Assembly (NCBI RefSeq): GCF_020535565.1 | Contig: NZ_CP084758.1 | Coordinates: forward strand, 5,095,984 to 5,159,983 | DNA length: 64,000 bases | Source: Shinella sp. XGS7 | GTDB taxonomy: Bacteria > Pseudomonadota > Gammaproteobacteria > Burkholderiales > Burkholderiaceae_C | Direction of reading: 5' to 3' | Part shown: one piece after another, positions 31,813 through 42,361 of the stretch | Layout of the letters: each line of letters opens with the position of its first letter | Position numbering within the stretch: the first letter of the stretch is position 1 | Translations under genes and position numbers: made by a program | Notes under the pieces: model-generated | Told to the model about the DNA's origin: nothing | Databases searched by the model: none | The model's input: the letters and a program-made list of their open reading frames with translations, nothing else

Positions 31813-32208
31813 TCACTTCCACAAGTCCACACGAGTCAGCAGGGGGGTGCCAAACGCGCTACAGCCATTGACCCAACCCACCACGGGATTCGAGGTTTGG
31901 TAGGCCAGCAGCAGGGCGGCATACATTTCCTTGAAAGCTGGGTGCTGCCGGCGCAAGGCCAACTGACTGTTTTCGGGACAACCCTCCTGATTGGCAATGG
32001 CACCATTGGCCGCGACCAGCAGGATGTGATTGCCGTCGTCATGCACCACCAGGGCCGAAATCGTGAAGCGGGAGAACGGCGAGTTCGCCTGGACAGGCCC
32101 CGCACACCCGAGCCAACAAAAAAGGCCCAAGACCAAGCCAGTGAATCTTGCCGCGAAGCGCGGCACGGACAGGCATGGCGCCCGGTACAAATTGAATCGC
32201 GACATCAT
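31813..32208 (-). CDS. Small secreted protein, island paralogue 12
   Basis: 131 residues from the ATG at 32208 (GGGAGGG about 8 bases upstream). Signal segment FTGLVLGLFCWLGCAGPVQA. The mature part has ISALVVHDDGNHILLVAANG, EGCPENS, HPAFKEMYAALLLAYQTSN and VVGWVNGCSAFG. Subgroup with paralogues 6 and 15 (HPxFK before the helix, WVNGC or related). Confidence 0.77.
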   Translation of the reverse strand: MMSRFNLYRAPCLSVPRFAARFTGLVLGLFCWLGCAGPVQANSPFSRFTISALVVHDDGNHILLVAANGAIANQEGCPENSQLALRRQHPAFKEMYAALLLAYQTSNPVVGWVNGCSAFGTPLLTRVDLWK

Positions 32209-32319
32209 CAACACGCCCTCCCAGGCAAACGCTTCTTGCTACCGTACGCAAGAGCAAAGGTCGCGGAGTCTAGCGCTGCTTGCGACCTCTTTTCTTTCTC
32301 GCTCGCTCTCTCCCTCTCT

Positions 32320-32700
32320 CTAGAGCATCAGATGCGAGGCCACCGGTCGCCCGTCTCGGCATTTGCTGAAGGCGAGGTTGATGGGGCGGTCCGAAGCCTG
32401 CGCCAGCAGCGCCGTGGCCAGTTGGGCGCGCCCTTTGGCACTGGCCAGATCCAGGGTCACAAGACCCATGCCACGGCAGCCCTCGGGCACATAGTCCGCA
32501 GGCAGGCCGCCTTGCATGATCAAGGTGCCCTGCCCGGTGTCGCCGTAGTCTTCCACCACGATGTTCTGGATCTTCTGCGGGCTGGGCAGCCATTGGCCGG
32601 GCGCGGCCTGCGCGGTCTGTGCGGACAGGCAGAACGCTGCCAGCAGCAGCAGGCCCCGCGCCACACCGCCGTTGATCTTTCGTGCGTTCAAGAAGTTCAT
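32320..32700 (-). CDS. Small secreted protein, island paralogue 13
   Basis: 126 residues from the ATG at 32700; 32724 is an alternative. Signal segment GLLLLAAFCLSAQTAQA. The mature part has IQNIVVEDYGDTGQGTLIMQ, PEGCRGMG, then RAQLATALLAQASDRPINLAF, then SKCRDGRP. Same layout as the rest of the island family, with two mature cysteines. Confidence 0.76.
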   Translation of the reverse strand: MNFLNARKINGGVARGLLLLAAFCLSAQTAQAAPGQWLPSPQKIQNIVVEDYGDTGQGTLIMQGGLPADYVPEGCRGMGLVTLDLASAKGRAQLATALLAQASDRPINLAFSKCRDGRPVASHLML

Positions 32701-32969
32701 CCCAACCGAATCCTTCAAATTCAAACGAGGCGCATGCTAATTCAGTTCATCAGCTGCAGGTCTTCAAGCCAGCGCGCCGGCATCGTGCTCCCGTTCATGC
32801 GGCAGCTGGTGTCTTCGCCCCAGTCCACAAAGGTGGCACGCAGCACAGTGCCCACAGACTGCACACGTACGCCGGGAGCGCCTTCGCCCCCAGTTCAAGC
32901 CCACCTATAAACCCATGCCCTCAGCGGGTCAGCACGGCTAGCCTGTGTTCGCATGAGCCAGACGCCCCG

Positions 32970-33416
32970 TTATCTCGACCTCTCAAAACCACCCAATACA
33001 ATTACGAGTTCTTGGCGCTTTTCCTGATAAATAATCCCCAACTCCACATCCAACTTCCGAAGATGTGCAAGACGACGCCCCCCGATTGCAACAAATTCCA
33101 TCCCACCAGAAGACTGCTCCACCCAACCGGCAGCACGAAGTCTCTCATTTAGATCCAAACCATATTGGGCCGACTTGATACCGCCAAAACGGCACTCAAT
33201 TATTTTTTCAACCAGAAACTCCAGACACTTGTCATGCAGCACGCTCACACTAAAAACATCCAATCCATCTAAGGCCCTTGCCCCTTGCTGCGTGAAGGCC
33301 TTTGTTCCCACAGGCCTTTGACTTTCTCCTCGCCAGTGCAAAACACTAGCAACCAGAAGCACCAAACCTATAAGCAACCATCCCGGCCAGCCGGGAATTT
33401 TCCCAGGACCTAACAT
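32970..33416 (-). CDS. Candidate membrane-anchored immunity protein for RHS cassette 2
   Basis: 148 residues from the ATG at 33416, which overlaps the RHS stop by seven bases (ATGTTAG). An N-terminal hydrophobic helix WPGWLLIGLVLLVASVLHW (about 11-29) suggests inner-membrane anchoring, followed by a soluble domain of about 110 residues containing CLEFLVEKIIECRFGGIKSA and a C-terminal strand-rich part (ELVIVLGGFERS). Position suggests an immunity gene, parallel to cassette 1. The sequence is unrelated to the cassette 1 partner, as expected for different toxin tips. The family was not recognised. Confidence 0.6.
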   Translation of the reverse strand: MLGPGKIPGWPGWLLIGLVLLVASVLHWRGESQRPVGTKAFTQQGARALDGLDVFSVSVLHDKCLEFLVEKIIECRFGGIKSAQYGLDLNERLRAAGWVEQSSGGMEFVAIGGRRLAHLRKLDVELGIIYQEKRQELVIVLGGFERSR

Positions 33417-35470
33417 TTCACATCCGGCGTAAACGAACAGGAGTATCCATAGCCGCCTCCGGCAGACTTCCCGGCGCTGAAGCGCGGGCCTTGTCGCGTT
33501 GGCACAAAAGAAATCCCAACATCCCATGAAGCCAGCCAATTTCTATTTTCATAGTCATAAGAGAAGGAACGACCAATAGTAACTGGACCTGCTGTCAACG
33601 ATCCACCCCAGCTAGCCCCACCGAAGAAACTATTCAATTGACCGGGCGTTGCCCCCGGCAGAAACTGGTATTGCAGCGTCGCACTTGGAGCCCAATCAAA
33701 GGCAAACCCCTTATTCAGACCACCGTAAAACTCATATTCACTGCTCATAGAGAGGGACAAGGCATATCCACCTGCAGTGCCTAGGAACGTAAGCCCCCCT
33801 GTCGGCGGCCTGGGCGAATCGCGGAGACGAGCTGTAGATTCATTCCACAGCGACCCGATCGGGCTATCCTGCAGCCATTCCCTAAGGCTTTTAAAGCAGC
33901 CATTGCCATGCCCTGACCCGCAATGGTTGAAGATGTAGCTAAACGCCCCCGTCATCGCACCATTGCTGAAGGAGCCACCCGAGAGGGCCGAAGCCGTTCC
34001 GCCGACGACCGCGCTGGCAATGGTCCCCGCAATGGCATCCTCCGGTATCACGCCGTTCACGAGCGCGGCTTTAGAGATGGCGGCCGAGATGGCACCATCG
34101 CCGCAACTGCCGCCCCCCACCGCACTGGTGACGCAGCCGGCCACACCATGCAGCATCACAGCCTGGAATTTACCAAGCGCCGCACCCTTGCCGCCCGCGA
34201 AGAAGTCGCCGCCCTGCACAACATTGCCCACGCCTGCAAACACGGCGGCGCTGAAGGCGCCTTGTAGGGCACCCTTCAAGCTGCCTGAGCCTACGGCGCC
34301 GCTCGTGAAGCCAGCCACAGCGGCCTGCATCATCGGGCCTTCAAACCCCAAGGCGGCTGCCCCGCCACCCGGCCCCATGACTACAGCCGCAGCGATGGCG
34401 GTTACGACGCGGTAGTTCTTGTAGCTGATACCTATGAACTTGGCGCCACTTACTTCGTAGCCCAGCCGCACCACTGCATTGACGACTTTCCCGAAGGCCT
34501 TGCTGACGCTCTTGAAGAGGCTCTTGAAAAAGTACCCACTCGGATCGGTGCAGATCAAAGGGCTGTTGTGGCAGTAGGCATAGCGGTTGTAGTTCTGCAG
34601 CCCCAGCATGTCCTGGATGAACGGGTCGGCCTGCAGGAACACACCCAGCCTGGGGTCGAAGAGGCGGCCATTCATATGAATCAGGCCCATATCGTCCAGG
34701 TGCTCGTGGCCGGTGTAGCCGCGGTCGTTGCCGGGGTTGGCACCGTCCCAGTCAATGACGATATTGCCCCAGTCGTCGTAGCGCCCGTTGACCTGGCGGC
34801 GCTTGCCGAAGGGGTCGTAGGCAAAGCGCGCCGTGACCACGCCCTGGTGGTTGCTGGTGGCGATGGTGCTGCCCAGGTGGTCTTTGTGCCAGTACTCCAG
34901 CTTGATCGCCACCACGGCGGCGGTGTAGGCGGGCTCGTTGGCGTCGTGGCCGGCCGGCGCGGCCAGGGCGCCGCTGCTCACCAGCACGGCAATCGCCTGG
35001 CCGCCGGCGCTGAGGTAGTGGCGGTTGTAGGCCGTGCCGTTGCTGGCCTCCTCGCGCTCGAAGCCCAGGCCGCCCTGGTTGTCGGGGTGCAGGTACCAGG
35101 TGTTGCGGGTGCCGCTGCCGTTGGCCCGGGTTTCCCGGATACGGGCCTGGTTTTCGTCGTACTGCCAGGTGTAGCGCCCGCCCGCGCCTTGCAGCCCGCC
35201 CTGGCTGTCGGGCAGGTTAAAGCTGGTGTAGCTGATGCTGCGGTACTTGGTGCCGGCGCCACTGGCGCTGACCAGGTTGCCGTTGGCGTCGTAAGCGTAG
35301 TTGCTGGTGCCCGAGCCCAGCACTTGCAGCAGGGCGTGCGGGCGCACGGCCCCGGGGCCTTGGGCGCCGTAGACATAGGCGCCCACATCGCTCTTGGAGA
35401 GCATCATGCCCAGGGCGTTGTACTGCAGGGTCACGCGGCGCTGGCCGCCGGGCACGGCCGGCGCGCTCAC
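33410..35470 (-). CDS. RHS protein of cassette 2, C-terminal half (separated by frameshift)
   Basis: 686 residues in this frame. It starts mid-YD-repeat (RRVTLQYNALGMMLSKSDVG) with no signal peptide, continuing the upstream half after a one-base slip near 35491-35500. The RHS core is GYTGHEHLDDMGLIHMNGRL, an FDPRLGVFLQADPFIQDMLG segment, then NRYAYCHNSPLICTDPSGYF. Beyond it lie about 370 residues: a Gly/Ala-rich region and a strand-rich tail with SEYEFYGGLNKGFAFDW, repeated aromatic strands and C-terminal GGGYGYSCSFTPDVKC. The tail has no recognisable toxin motif and differs completely from that of cassette 1. The immunity candidate overlaps its stop. Confidence 0.8.
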   Translation of the reverse strand: MSAPAVPGGQRRVTLQYNALGMMLSKSDVGAYVYGAQGPGAVRPHALLQVLGSGTSNYAYDANGNLVSASGAGTKYRSISYTSFNLPDSQGGLQGAGGRYTWQYDENQARIRETRANGSGTRNTWYLHPDNQGGLGFEREEASNGTAYNRHYLSAGGQAIAVLVSSGALAAPAGHDANEPAYTAAVVAIKLEYWHKDHLGSTIATSNHQGVVTARFAYDPFGKRRQVNGRYDDWGNIVIDWDGANPGNDRGYTGHEHLDDMGLIHMNGRLFDPRLGVFLQADPFIQDMLGLQNYNRYAYCHNSPLICTDPSGYFFKSLFKSVSKAFGKVVNAVVRLGYEVSGAKFIGISYKNYRVVTAIAAAVVMGPGGGAAALGFEGPMMQAAVAGFTSGAVGSGSLKGALQGAFSAAVFAGVGNVVQGGDFFAGGKGAALGKFQAVMLHGVAGCVTSAVGGGSCGDGAISAAISKAALVNGVIPEDAIAGTIASAVVGGTASALSGGSFSNGAMTGAFSYIFNHCGSGHGNGCFKSLREWLQDSPIGSLWNESTARLRDSPRPPTGGLTFLGTAGGYALSLSMSSEYEFYGGLNKGFAFDWAPSATLQYQFLPGATPGQLNSFFGGASWGGSLTAGPVTIGRSFSYDYENRNWLASWDVGISFVPTRQGPRFSAGKSAGGGYGYSCSFTPDVKC

Positions 35471-35490
35471 GGTGTAGGCCGTGAGGCGGT

Positions 35491-37548
35491 TCAGGGGTCG
35501 CCGTACTCGAAGTCTTCCACCACGGCGCCGGCAACGGCGTCACCCACCAGGTCGGTGCGCTTGCGCAGATTGCCCAGCGAGTCCCATTGGTAGATCTGGT
35601 CCACCACGCCCGCGCCGCCGCCCGCGCCCACGCGCAGGGTGCGAAGCCGGCCCGTGCCGGCTTCGTAGCCGGCGCTCTTGCTGAGCCCGTTCTGCAAGCT
35701 TTCCGATTCAATGCGCCCCCAGGCGTTGAGGGCCTGGGCCTGCCAGAGCACGGTGCCAGCGGGCAGCGTGGCGCCGGGCAGTTGGGCCGCCGTGTCCAGC
35801 TTGAGCTGGTGCATGAAGCCCAGGGCGGTGTAGGCATAGCTCACCCGCACGCCCGTGGGGTAGGTCTGGCTGAGCGGGCGGCCGCTCACGGCGTCGTAGC
35901 TGGTGGCGCTGGCCAGGCTGGGGCCGTTGCTCACGCTGCTGCGGGTGCTCTTGAGGCGACCCAAGGCGTCGTAGGCGTAGAGCCGGGTGATGCCGTGGCT
36001 GGTGCGCACTTCGCAGAGCCGCCCCGCGCCGCAAGCGCTTTGGGCCGCGGTTCGGTCGTAGTACCAGTTGCTGGTGTATTCGGGAGCCACGCGCTGGGTC
36101 AGCCGTCCCAGGGGGTCGTAGGCCAGGGTGGTGGCGCTGCCGGCCTGGCGCTGGTTGGCGTTTTGCTGCCAGACGAGTTGGCCCAGGGCGTCGTAGTCGT
36201 ACTGGTTCAGCCCGGCGTCGGGGTCGTTGAGCGCGAGCTTGCGTCCCCGGATGTCGTAGGCCAGGGTGATGCGGTTCTGCAGCGCGTCCTTGGTTTCGAT
36301 GAGGTTGCCAAAGGCGTCGTGCTGATGCGCCAGGGTGGCGCCAGCGGCGTCCGTCACACGGACCACCTGGCCGTTGATGTTCTTCTCTTCGGTGCGGCGC
36401 TGGCCCTTGTCATTCACCAGGGTGACGTCCAGGCCTCGATATTCATAGCGCTGCACCGCTGCCTGGGCGCCGCCGAAGGGCCCGAAGTTGGCGGGGCCGA
36501 ACTGGCCTTGCGCGTCGCTGGTGTAAACCGCCACCGGCCGCCCGAGCACGTCGTATTCGGTGCGCGTGAGCCCGCGGTCGGCCCCGCCGCCCTGGGCCAG
36601 CGAGGAGCCTTTGGCCCAGAAGTAGGGCTGGGTTTCGATTTCCTTGTCGCCGTAGACGCTGTAGACGGTGTCCTTGACGATCACGCCGCGCGCATCGCCG
36701 GGCTGGTTGGCGCCGTCGAAGGCTTCGGTGGCGCTGCGCACTTCGCGCCCCAGCGCGTCGCTGTACACGCGGGCGAAGGGGCCGTTCTTGTTGCCGTTGA
36801 CGTCGCGTGGCTCGCTGTGGACCAGGCCGCGCGCCTGCTCGGGCTTCTCAGCCAAGCCCAGGGAGGCGCAGCCGGGGGAGTTGCTGCTGGTGTCGGCGCC
36901 CGCGGGACCGAGCACACAGTAATACATCACGGTGCTGGTGCCGTCGGCACGCAGCTCTTTGACTTTGCGCCCGAAGTCGTCGTACTCCCAGCGCGTCACC
37001 AGGCCGTTGGGGCCGGTGAGCTTGGTGACGCTGCCAAAGCGCGGGTCGTACTCGCGCTGTTCGCTGTGGCCCAGGGCATTGCTGCTGCTGGTGGGGTAGA
37101 TGCCTGCGGGCACGGCAATGCTACGGCCCGCGATGCTGGCGCTGCTGGCGCCGTAAGTGCTGCCACTGCTGCGCGCGCTGAACACCGCACGACCCGTGGC
37201 ACCCGCGCAGTTGGCGGTGCTGACCGTTTGCTTGTTGCCGTAGGCGTCGTAGGCGTAGCTGGTGATGACGCAGGACTGCGCGTTATCCGGCTCCACCACC
37301 TCGCTTTGCAGCAGTCCGTTGGGGTGGTAGGTGAAGGCGCTGACACGGCTGTAGTCGTAGACGTTGGCCGGCGACTGCGCTTGAGCCGCAAGGGTGCCAA
37401 GGCCCAGGCCGCACAGCAAAGCAGCACGCCGAAGCAGAGAACTCAGACCCATGCGCCGCGCCCAGCGAGTGGGCTGCGCTGCCGGCCAGCGGCCGTGCCC
37501 GGGTGCCGTTTTGACAACAACTCGCTCCATCCCCTGGTCGTGCTTCAT
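35491..37548 (-). CDS. RHS protein of cassette 2, N-terminal half with signal peptide
   Basis: 685 residues. A basic n-region leads to LLRRAALLCGLGLGTLAAQA, a Sec signal, then VYDYSRVSAFTYHPNGLLQS and many YD repeats (YDAYGNKQ, YDALGQLVWQQ, YDALGRLKS). It ends VVEDFEYGDP-stop. At this point the cassette 1 protein continues as FEYDRLDRL, and adding one C to the CCCC at the stop gives L-N-R-L-T-A-Y in frame with the second half. The gene is therefore a single RHS gene split by a one-base loss, or a sequencing error. It lies 174 bases downstream of paralogue 14. Confidence 0.82.
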   Translation of the reverse strand: MKHDQGMERVVVKTAPGHGRWPAAQPTRWARRMGLSSLLRRAALLCGLGLGTLAAQAQSPANVYDYSRVSAFTYHPNGLLQSEVVEPDNAQSCVITSYAYDAYGNKQTVSTANCAGATGRAVFSARSSGSTYGASSASIAGRSIAVPAGIYPTSSSNALGHSEQREYDPRFGSVTKLTGPNGLVTRWEYDDFGRKVKELRADGTSTVMYYCVLGPAGADTSSNSPGCASLGLAEKPEQARGLVHSEPRDVNGNKNGPFARVYSDALGREVRSATEAFDGANQPGDARGVIVKDTVYSVYGDKEIETQPYFWAKGSSLAQGGGADRGLTRTEYDVLGRPVAVYTSDAQGQFGPANFGPFGGAQAAVQRYEYRGLDVTLVNDKGQRRTEEKNINGQVVRVTDAAGATLAHQHDAFGNLIETKDALQNRITLAYDIRGRKLALNDPDAGLNQYDYDALGQLVWQQNANQRQAGSATTLAYDPLGRLTQRVAPEYTSNWYYDRTAAQSACGAGRLCEVRTSHGITRLYAYDALGRLKSTRSSVSNGPSLASATSYDAVSGRPLSQTYPTGVRVSYAYTALGFMHQLKLDTAAQLPGATLPAGTVLWQAQALNAWGRIESESLQNGLSKSAGYEAGTGRLRTLRVGAGGGAGVVDQIYQWDSLGNLRKRTDLVGDAVAGAVVEDFEYGDP

Positions 37549-37722
37549 GGTTCTTGTACTCGGCTAAGGCGCTATGAATTGCAGGTACGGTCTGGTGTCA
37601 GCATGGGTGGCCAAGCCGTGCTTGTGCCGCCAGCCAAGGCGAAAGGGCTGCGGCACGGGCTCGTGTTGGCAAGATGAGCAAGCCAGTCGGCGCGATCGGC
37701 CTCAACAGCTCGCCATGCGTCA

Positions 37723-38169
37723 TCACCAACCTCCCAGCATGGTCTCCACGACCTGACACTTGTCGTTAATGAGGTAGAGCGCCACCGGCTTGCCCATGGC
37801 ATAGGCCAGCATGAGGTCCGCCTTGATGCTCTTGAAACCAGGGTGACTCGGTGCCACCCAGGCAAACTCCGGGCCGTAGCCACTGAGCGGCACACAAGCT
37901 GCAAGGCGAGGCGCCAACAGGATGTTCATGCCGCCGTCGGCCGTGACGACCAGCTTCTCCACGGTGGCGTTACCCGTCCACCCCGGACCGGCGGCCCAGC
38001 AACTTAGCGGCAGAAACGCTGCAGCGAGGCTCATGGCACAGGCGCCCGATCGCTTGGTGCGCGCCTGCCGCGGAGTGCTCCGCCAGACTTCGGGCGCGCC
38101 GTGCAAAGACGTAGCCGCACAGCGCCGGACGGGCGCTGGAAGTGAAGCCAATATCGGAGCCGCCAGCAT
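37723..38169 (-). CDS. Small secreted protein, island paralogue 14
   Basis: 148 residues from the ATG at 38169, two bases after the stop of paralogue 15. The signal region is less tidy than in other members: hydrophobic ACAMSLAAAFLPLSCWAAG lies at about residues 42-60, so a later start is possible. The mature part has VEKLVVTADGGMNILLAP, AACVPLSGYG, HPGFKSIKADLMLAYAMGKPVALYLI and DKCQVVETM. Subgroup with paralogues 6 and 12. Confidence 0.68.
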   Translation of the reverse strand: MLAAPILASLPAPVRRCAATSLHGAPEVWRSTPRQARTKRSGACAMSLAAAFLPLSCWAAGPGWTGNATVEKLVVTADGGMNILLAPRLAACVPLSGYGPEFAWVAPSHPGFKSIKADLMLAYAMGKPVALYLINDKCQVVETMLGGW

Positions 38170-38171
38170 GA

Positions 38172-38537
38172 TCAGTCTCCGGCCGGACCGATATAGACGG
38201 GCGTCGGGCTGTTGCCGTATACCGGTAGCGTCTGGCATGAGCCGTCCCCAGAGAAGTAGAAGTCGACCTTGGTGTTGTGGCGCTTGGCCTGTAGCAGAAG
38301 TCCCGCCCACATGGCACAGGTAGCGGGGCTCGCCCAGCCGCGGGACTGGTCCATATTGCAGACATGGGTGTAGTCCCCACGCCCCGTGTGCAGCACGTTG
38401 ACCGTGCCGTTGGCATAAACCAAGACGGCCTGTACGTTGACACGACACTGGTACTCCGCGCGTGCGAGCAGGGGAAATAGGCCCAGCAGTGCGGCGGCCA
38501 CGACCACCAGATGTCTTGAAGGCTTGAAAGTTCTCAT
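38172..38537 (-). CDS. Small secreted protein, island paralogue 15
   Basis: 121 residues from the ATG at 38537 (GGAGGAG about 9 bases upstream). Signal segment HLVVVAAALLGLFPLLARA; mature start EYQCRVNVQAVLVYANG. It has HVCNMD, SPATCAMWAGLLLQAKRHN, GSCQTLPVYG and a final strand PVYIG. It aligns closely with paralogue 11 of the array between the cassettes. The three genes 38953-37723 lie between the SpvB/FG-GAP gene and the RHS gene, so they belong to the cassette transcript. Confidence 0.77.
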   Translation of the reverse strand: MRTFKPSRHLVVVAAALLGLFPLLARAEYQCRVNVQAVLVYANGTVNVLHTGRGDYTHVCNMDQSRGWASPATCAMWAGLLLQAKRHNTKVDFYFSGDGSCQTLPVYGNSPTPVYIGPAGD

Positions 38538-38566
38538 TGGGGCGCTCCTCCGAGGCAAGTCGGGTG

Positions 38567-38953
38567 TCACTCAACGGTCAGGTAGTAAAGCCGCAGATAG
38601 GCTTGGTCACCGCTGGAATCGCCGCAATAGCCAGCCACGCGCACCATTCGACCTGCTGCTTTTGCGGCCAAAGCCATGGCCAGCGTTGACTTGGCGCCGC
38701 TCCAGCTCTCGGGCACATAGGCATACCGCGCCGTGGGGCAGCCTGTAGCCTGCCAACCCCCTTCGGCCACCAGGTAGAAGGCGCCACCATCCCGCTCTGG
38801 CGTCATCTGGAAGTTGATTTCCTTGAGGGCGCGCGGTCCGCTCGTCGCGTCATAGGGCTGCGCCGCGTGCGCAAGGCCGCCCGCGAGACTAAACAGCAAA
38901 AACAGAGCACCGAAACCGGCATGAGCGCGGCACGGGTCGGGGGAGCAGGTCAC
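38567..38953 (-). CDS. Small secreted protein, island paralogue 16
   Basis: 128 residues from a GTG at 38953, three bases after the stop of the SpvB/FG-GAP gene, so translational coupling is likely. Signal segment FGALFLLFSLAGGLAHA; mature start AQPYDATSGPRALKEINF. It has ATGCPTARYAYVPESWSGAK, then STLAMALAAKAAGRMVRVAG and GYCGDSSG, then LYYLTVE. Island family pattern with two mature cysteines. Confidence 0.74.
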   Translation of the reverse strand: MTCSPDPCRAHAGFGALFLLFSLAGGLAHAAQPYDATSGPRALKEINFQMTPERDGGAFYLVAEGGWQATGCPTARYAYVPESWSGAKSTLAMALAAKAAGRMVRVAGYCGDSSGDQAYLRLYYLTVE

Positions 38954-41900
38954 GATTCAGTCCTCAAGAAGCAGTTGGAGAATGGCAGCCAAGGCTGCGG
39001 GGTCTATGGGCAGGCCGCTTGGCCGTGTGCCCGCTGTCGCGGCCGCGTTGGGCGCATTACCCGGCGACGTCGCCAGGGCGGCCAGGCTGTTGGGAACCGT
39101 GCTTCGGACTTCGGTGCGACTCAAACGCCCGAGAATCCAGTTGCACTGGGTGTCACTGGTGCAGGCCGTGTAGGAAGGCTTGTAGTCATAGCTGTTCTTC
39201 ACGGTCTTGCGGAACTCTTGCGCCAGGCCAGCAGAACTCATGCTCCCCCGGGTGACGGTGTCAATCTGGGTCAGGTCAAAGGCGCTGTTGTAGGTATTGC
39301 TTGTCACGACAGTTGGCAGGGCATAGACAGTTGGCTGGGTGTAGCCGGCTGGATCTTGCGCGGTTTCGGTGCTGCTCAGCAGGAATGGTCGGCTCAGCTG
39401 AATGCGGTTGCTACCGTCGCGATAGCGGAAGCTGCAGTGCTGCCCACTGGCGGCGGCCTGCTCTCGCTCTGCCGTGCTGGCGCTCATATCGCAGTAGGTG
39501 TTTGCAACGCGGCTCAACCACAGGCCCGACTCATTCCAGCGACCAAGGCGCGTCTCGGCAAGGGCCGCAACACCGGTGTAGGGATAGTTCTGCACATACT
39601 CGGTGACGCTCGTAGTCCAACCGCCATTGGCGCCCTGGCTGGACTTGCGTACCTCCCGAAAGCCCAGCAAGCCGTGGCCGCGAACGTCGGCTTTCATGCC
39701 GGCATAGGCGTACTCCACATACTCGCGCTCCTGGCCCACCGCGGCATCCACGGCATGGGTGGTGATCACCCAGCTCGCGGGGCTGAGATCGACCAGGGGG
39801 TGGGCGGCCTGCTTGGGCGTACCGCGGTCACTCTTGTAGCGCCCGTCCTGGGCCGTCAGCGGCGTGTAGGTCACCGAACTGCGGGCCCCAGTTCCCGCAA
39901 CGGACTCCAGCATCAAGTCAGCAGGCCTGGACTCATTGCTGACCAGCAAAGCATTGGCGGTTTCCGGGGCTGAAAGATCTGGTGCGTACTTGGAGACCCG
40001 CAGAAACTCGCGGACACCCAGCCCGCGGAAATCTCCCGCCACCATGGTGTAGCTGCCATCACTGTGCTCCAGCTGAAATCCAGCCATGCCACCCAGATCG
40101 GATTGCTGCGTGAAGCTACCGTCACCGTTAGAGAGGTAGATCCGATTGAGCGCGGGGTTGTCATGCCAGCGAATCAGGTCATCTCGCCCATCACCATTGA
40201 GATCCCCGACCAGAACTCCATAGTTCTGACTCACGATATTGAGCATCCCCGAGCTGAGTTCAGCAGGGGCGATTCCTCCCAAAAGTGTGAGGCCACCGGT
40301 GCCATCAGAGACATACAGCGTGCCCCCATAGGCTACCGAAGCTTGAGGGGCCAGGCAGTCCGTCCGACCGTCTCCGTTGAAGTCCATCGGCTCTGAGCAG
40401 CCGTTGCTCGTATCGGTCGATCGAGAAAAATTTCCATCCCCGTTGGATCGCCAGGTACCGCCTATGCTGGGAGCGCCAACCGACATCAGATCCGCCAAGC
40501 CGTCTCCATCGACATCGCGGGCTCGAGACAAGGCAGGGTTGCGGGCGCCGCGACCGGGGTCGTAGTACAGCGCGAAGTTTGAGACGTTTGAGTCGGCCTT
40601 GTGGACAAAACTTCCGTCAGCCTGCTGCAAATAGACCTGCGTGCAGGCGCTGCAGCTCACTGCCTCGGGCAGTGCGTCGCCACCCCAAGGGTCCTGCGCT
40701 TGGCGGGCGGGCAGGGCAGTTGAAACAATGTCCAAGCGTCCGTCCCCGTCGAGGTCAATCAAATAGAAGGACGCTCCCGCCGTCCAACCGTAGCCAGTGC
40801 GCTCGTCATCGCAACGCCCATTGACTGCAAGCAGCATGCTTGGTCCGTCAGTGCGTTGATCGCTAGGCGCCATGGCGTACAAGCCTGCCGCTGCGGCGAT
40901 GTATCCGCAAAAACGACGCGTGGTCTGCCCAGACGATTGACGGTTCAACTGAATGGCTTGACCAGCAGAGGTCTGAAGGGCGCGGGCGGTGAATGCCCCA
41001 TTGCCGTCGTTGATCAGGAAAACTGCGCCTGAGCCAGTGCCGCAGGCGTTGCCGTTGTTGTCCTGAGCGCTGGTGATGCGAACGATGTCGGTAATCCCAT
41101 CGCCGTTCACATCCAAGGCCATGGAGCTGACACATCCATTGGCCGTGAAAAGCTGCGCATAGGCAGAGGGAATACTGAAGCTTCCAGCCAGGTCAAATCC
41201 GCCGTCGCCGCGACTGATCCAGAGTTTGTTTTCCGAGGCCGACTCCGACCAGCGCAGCAAATCGGTCTTGCCGTCGCCGTTGAAGTCAGCACTGAGCAGG
41301 CCGTAGCGCCCGTCCATGGACATCAAGCGCTCGCGCCCCAGGTTAAAGCTCCCAGACAGCACGCGTTGATACCCCGATCCCGGCGTGTACGAGAAGCTGA
41401 GGGCGGGCAGGCAGTTGGTGCTGCTCTGATCACCGGCGCAGTCCTGCAGGCGTGCGATGCGGGAATGCTGAGTGGTGGGCCCCTGCTCATAACTCAGCTT
41501 GAGCGTCTTGACCGGGATTGCGCCATTCAAGTCACCCACTGCAGCCGGGGCACCGACATAGCTTGTCACGCTGCGGAGACGGCGAACATTGACGTTCTTG
41601 GCGCCCTGGTGATACGTCTCGGCTGCATCGCGCGGACTGGTCTGGGGTCGATCTTCGTAGCGAAGGACAATCTTGTTGCCGCTATAGAAAACCTCTGAGA
41701 GATTCCACTCCTTGCCAGCCTTGGAGCCGCTTCCCCAAGCCACCTCGCGCTGCTCGTAGCGGAAGTCGATCCGGTTGCCCAGAACGTCGCTGATGCGGGC
41801 GACTGCCCACGTCATCGCAACATTCTTGCCTTGCGCCATGACAAGGGCCGCAGCGTTCGGCGCATCAGCTACGCTGCCGTACTCATAGATCTGCCCGGCC

Positions 41901-42326
41901 TTGGTCCACACCTTGAAGTAGGCGGGGCCACTGTCAGACGCGCCGGAAGCGGCGGCGCCGTAAGCGCGCACCCGCACAAAGCTATCTTTCTCTGTGCGGT
42001 ACTCCCTGAATCCGCTGCCCATGCCAGCCGCGTCGCCCTGCTGCAACGCAAGCGCCTGCTCAGACGATGGGTCGACTTGTATGAGGCGTTGACCGTCCAG
42101 GCAAAGCTTGTCATTGGCGCGAAACTCAACCGGCGTTGCTCGCCCATCCAGATATTTCGAGCCTGGGCAGCGCGTAATCGTCGAGATGCCTTGCACCGAC
42201 CAGCCAGCCCCCAGAGGGCCGTTGATGCCCCCGCCGGCGTAAAGCAGTGCGAGCTGCGGAGTCATACCGCCAGCGCCAGGAGGCACAGCAATGGGATAAC
42301 TGAAGGCCGCCTGACCACCATCACCG

Positions 42327-42361
42327 TGAATCGCCCCGGATTCCCTAGACACCTTTGAGCC
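42327..42361. repeat. IS terminal inverted repeat, left
   Basis: The outer 17 bases match the right end exactly; further matches include TAGACACC. Confidence 0.9.

Noticed and set aside
22995..37548. RHS proteins as T6SS effectors
   Set aside because: No VgrG, PAAR, DUF1795/EagR chaperone or T6SS genes are in the window, and both RHS proteins have Sec signal peptides.
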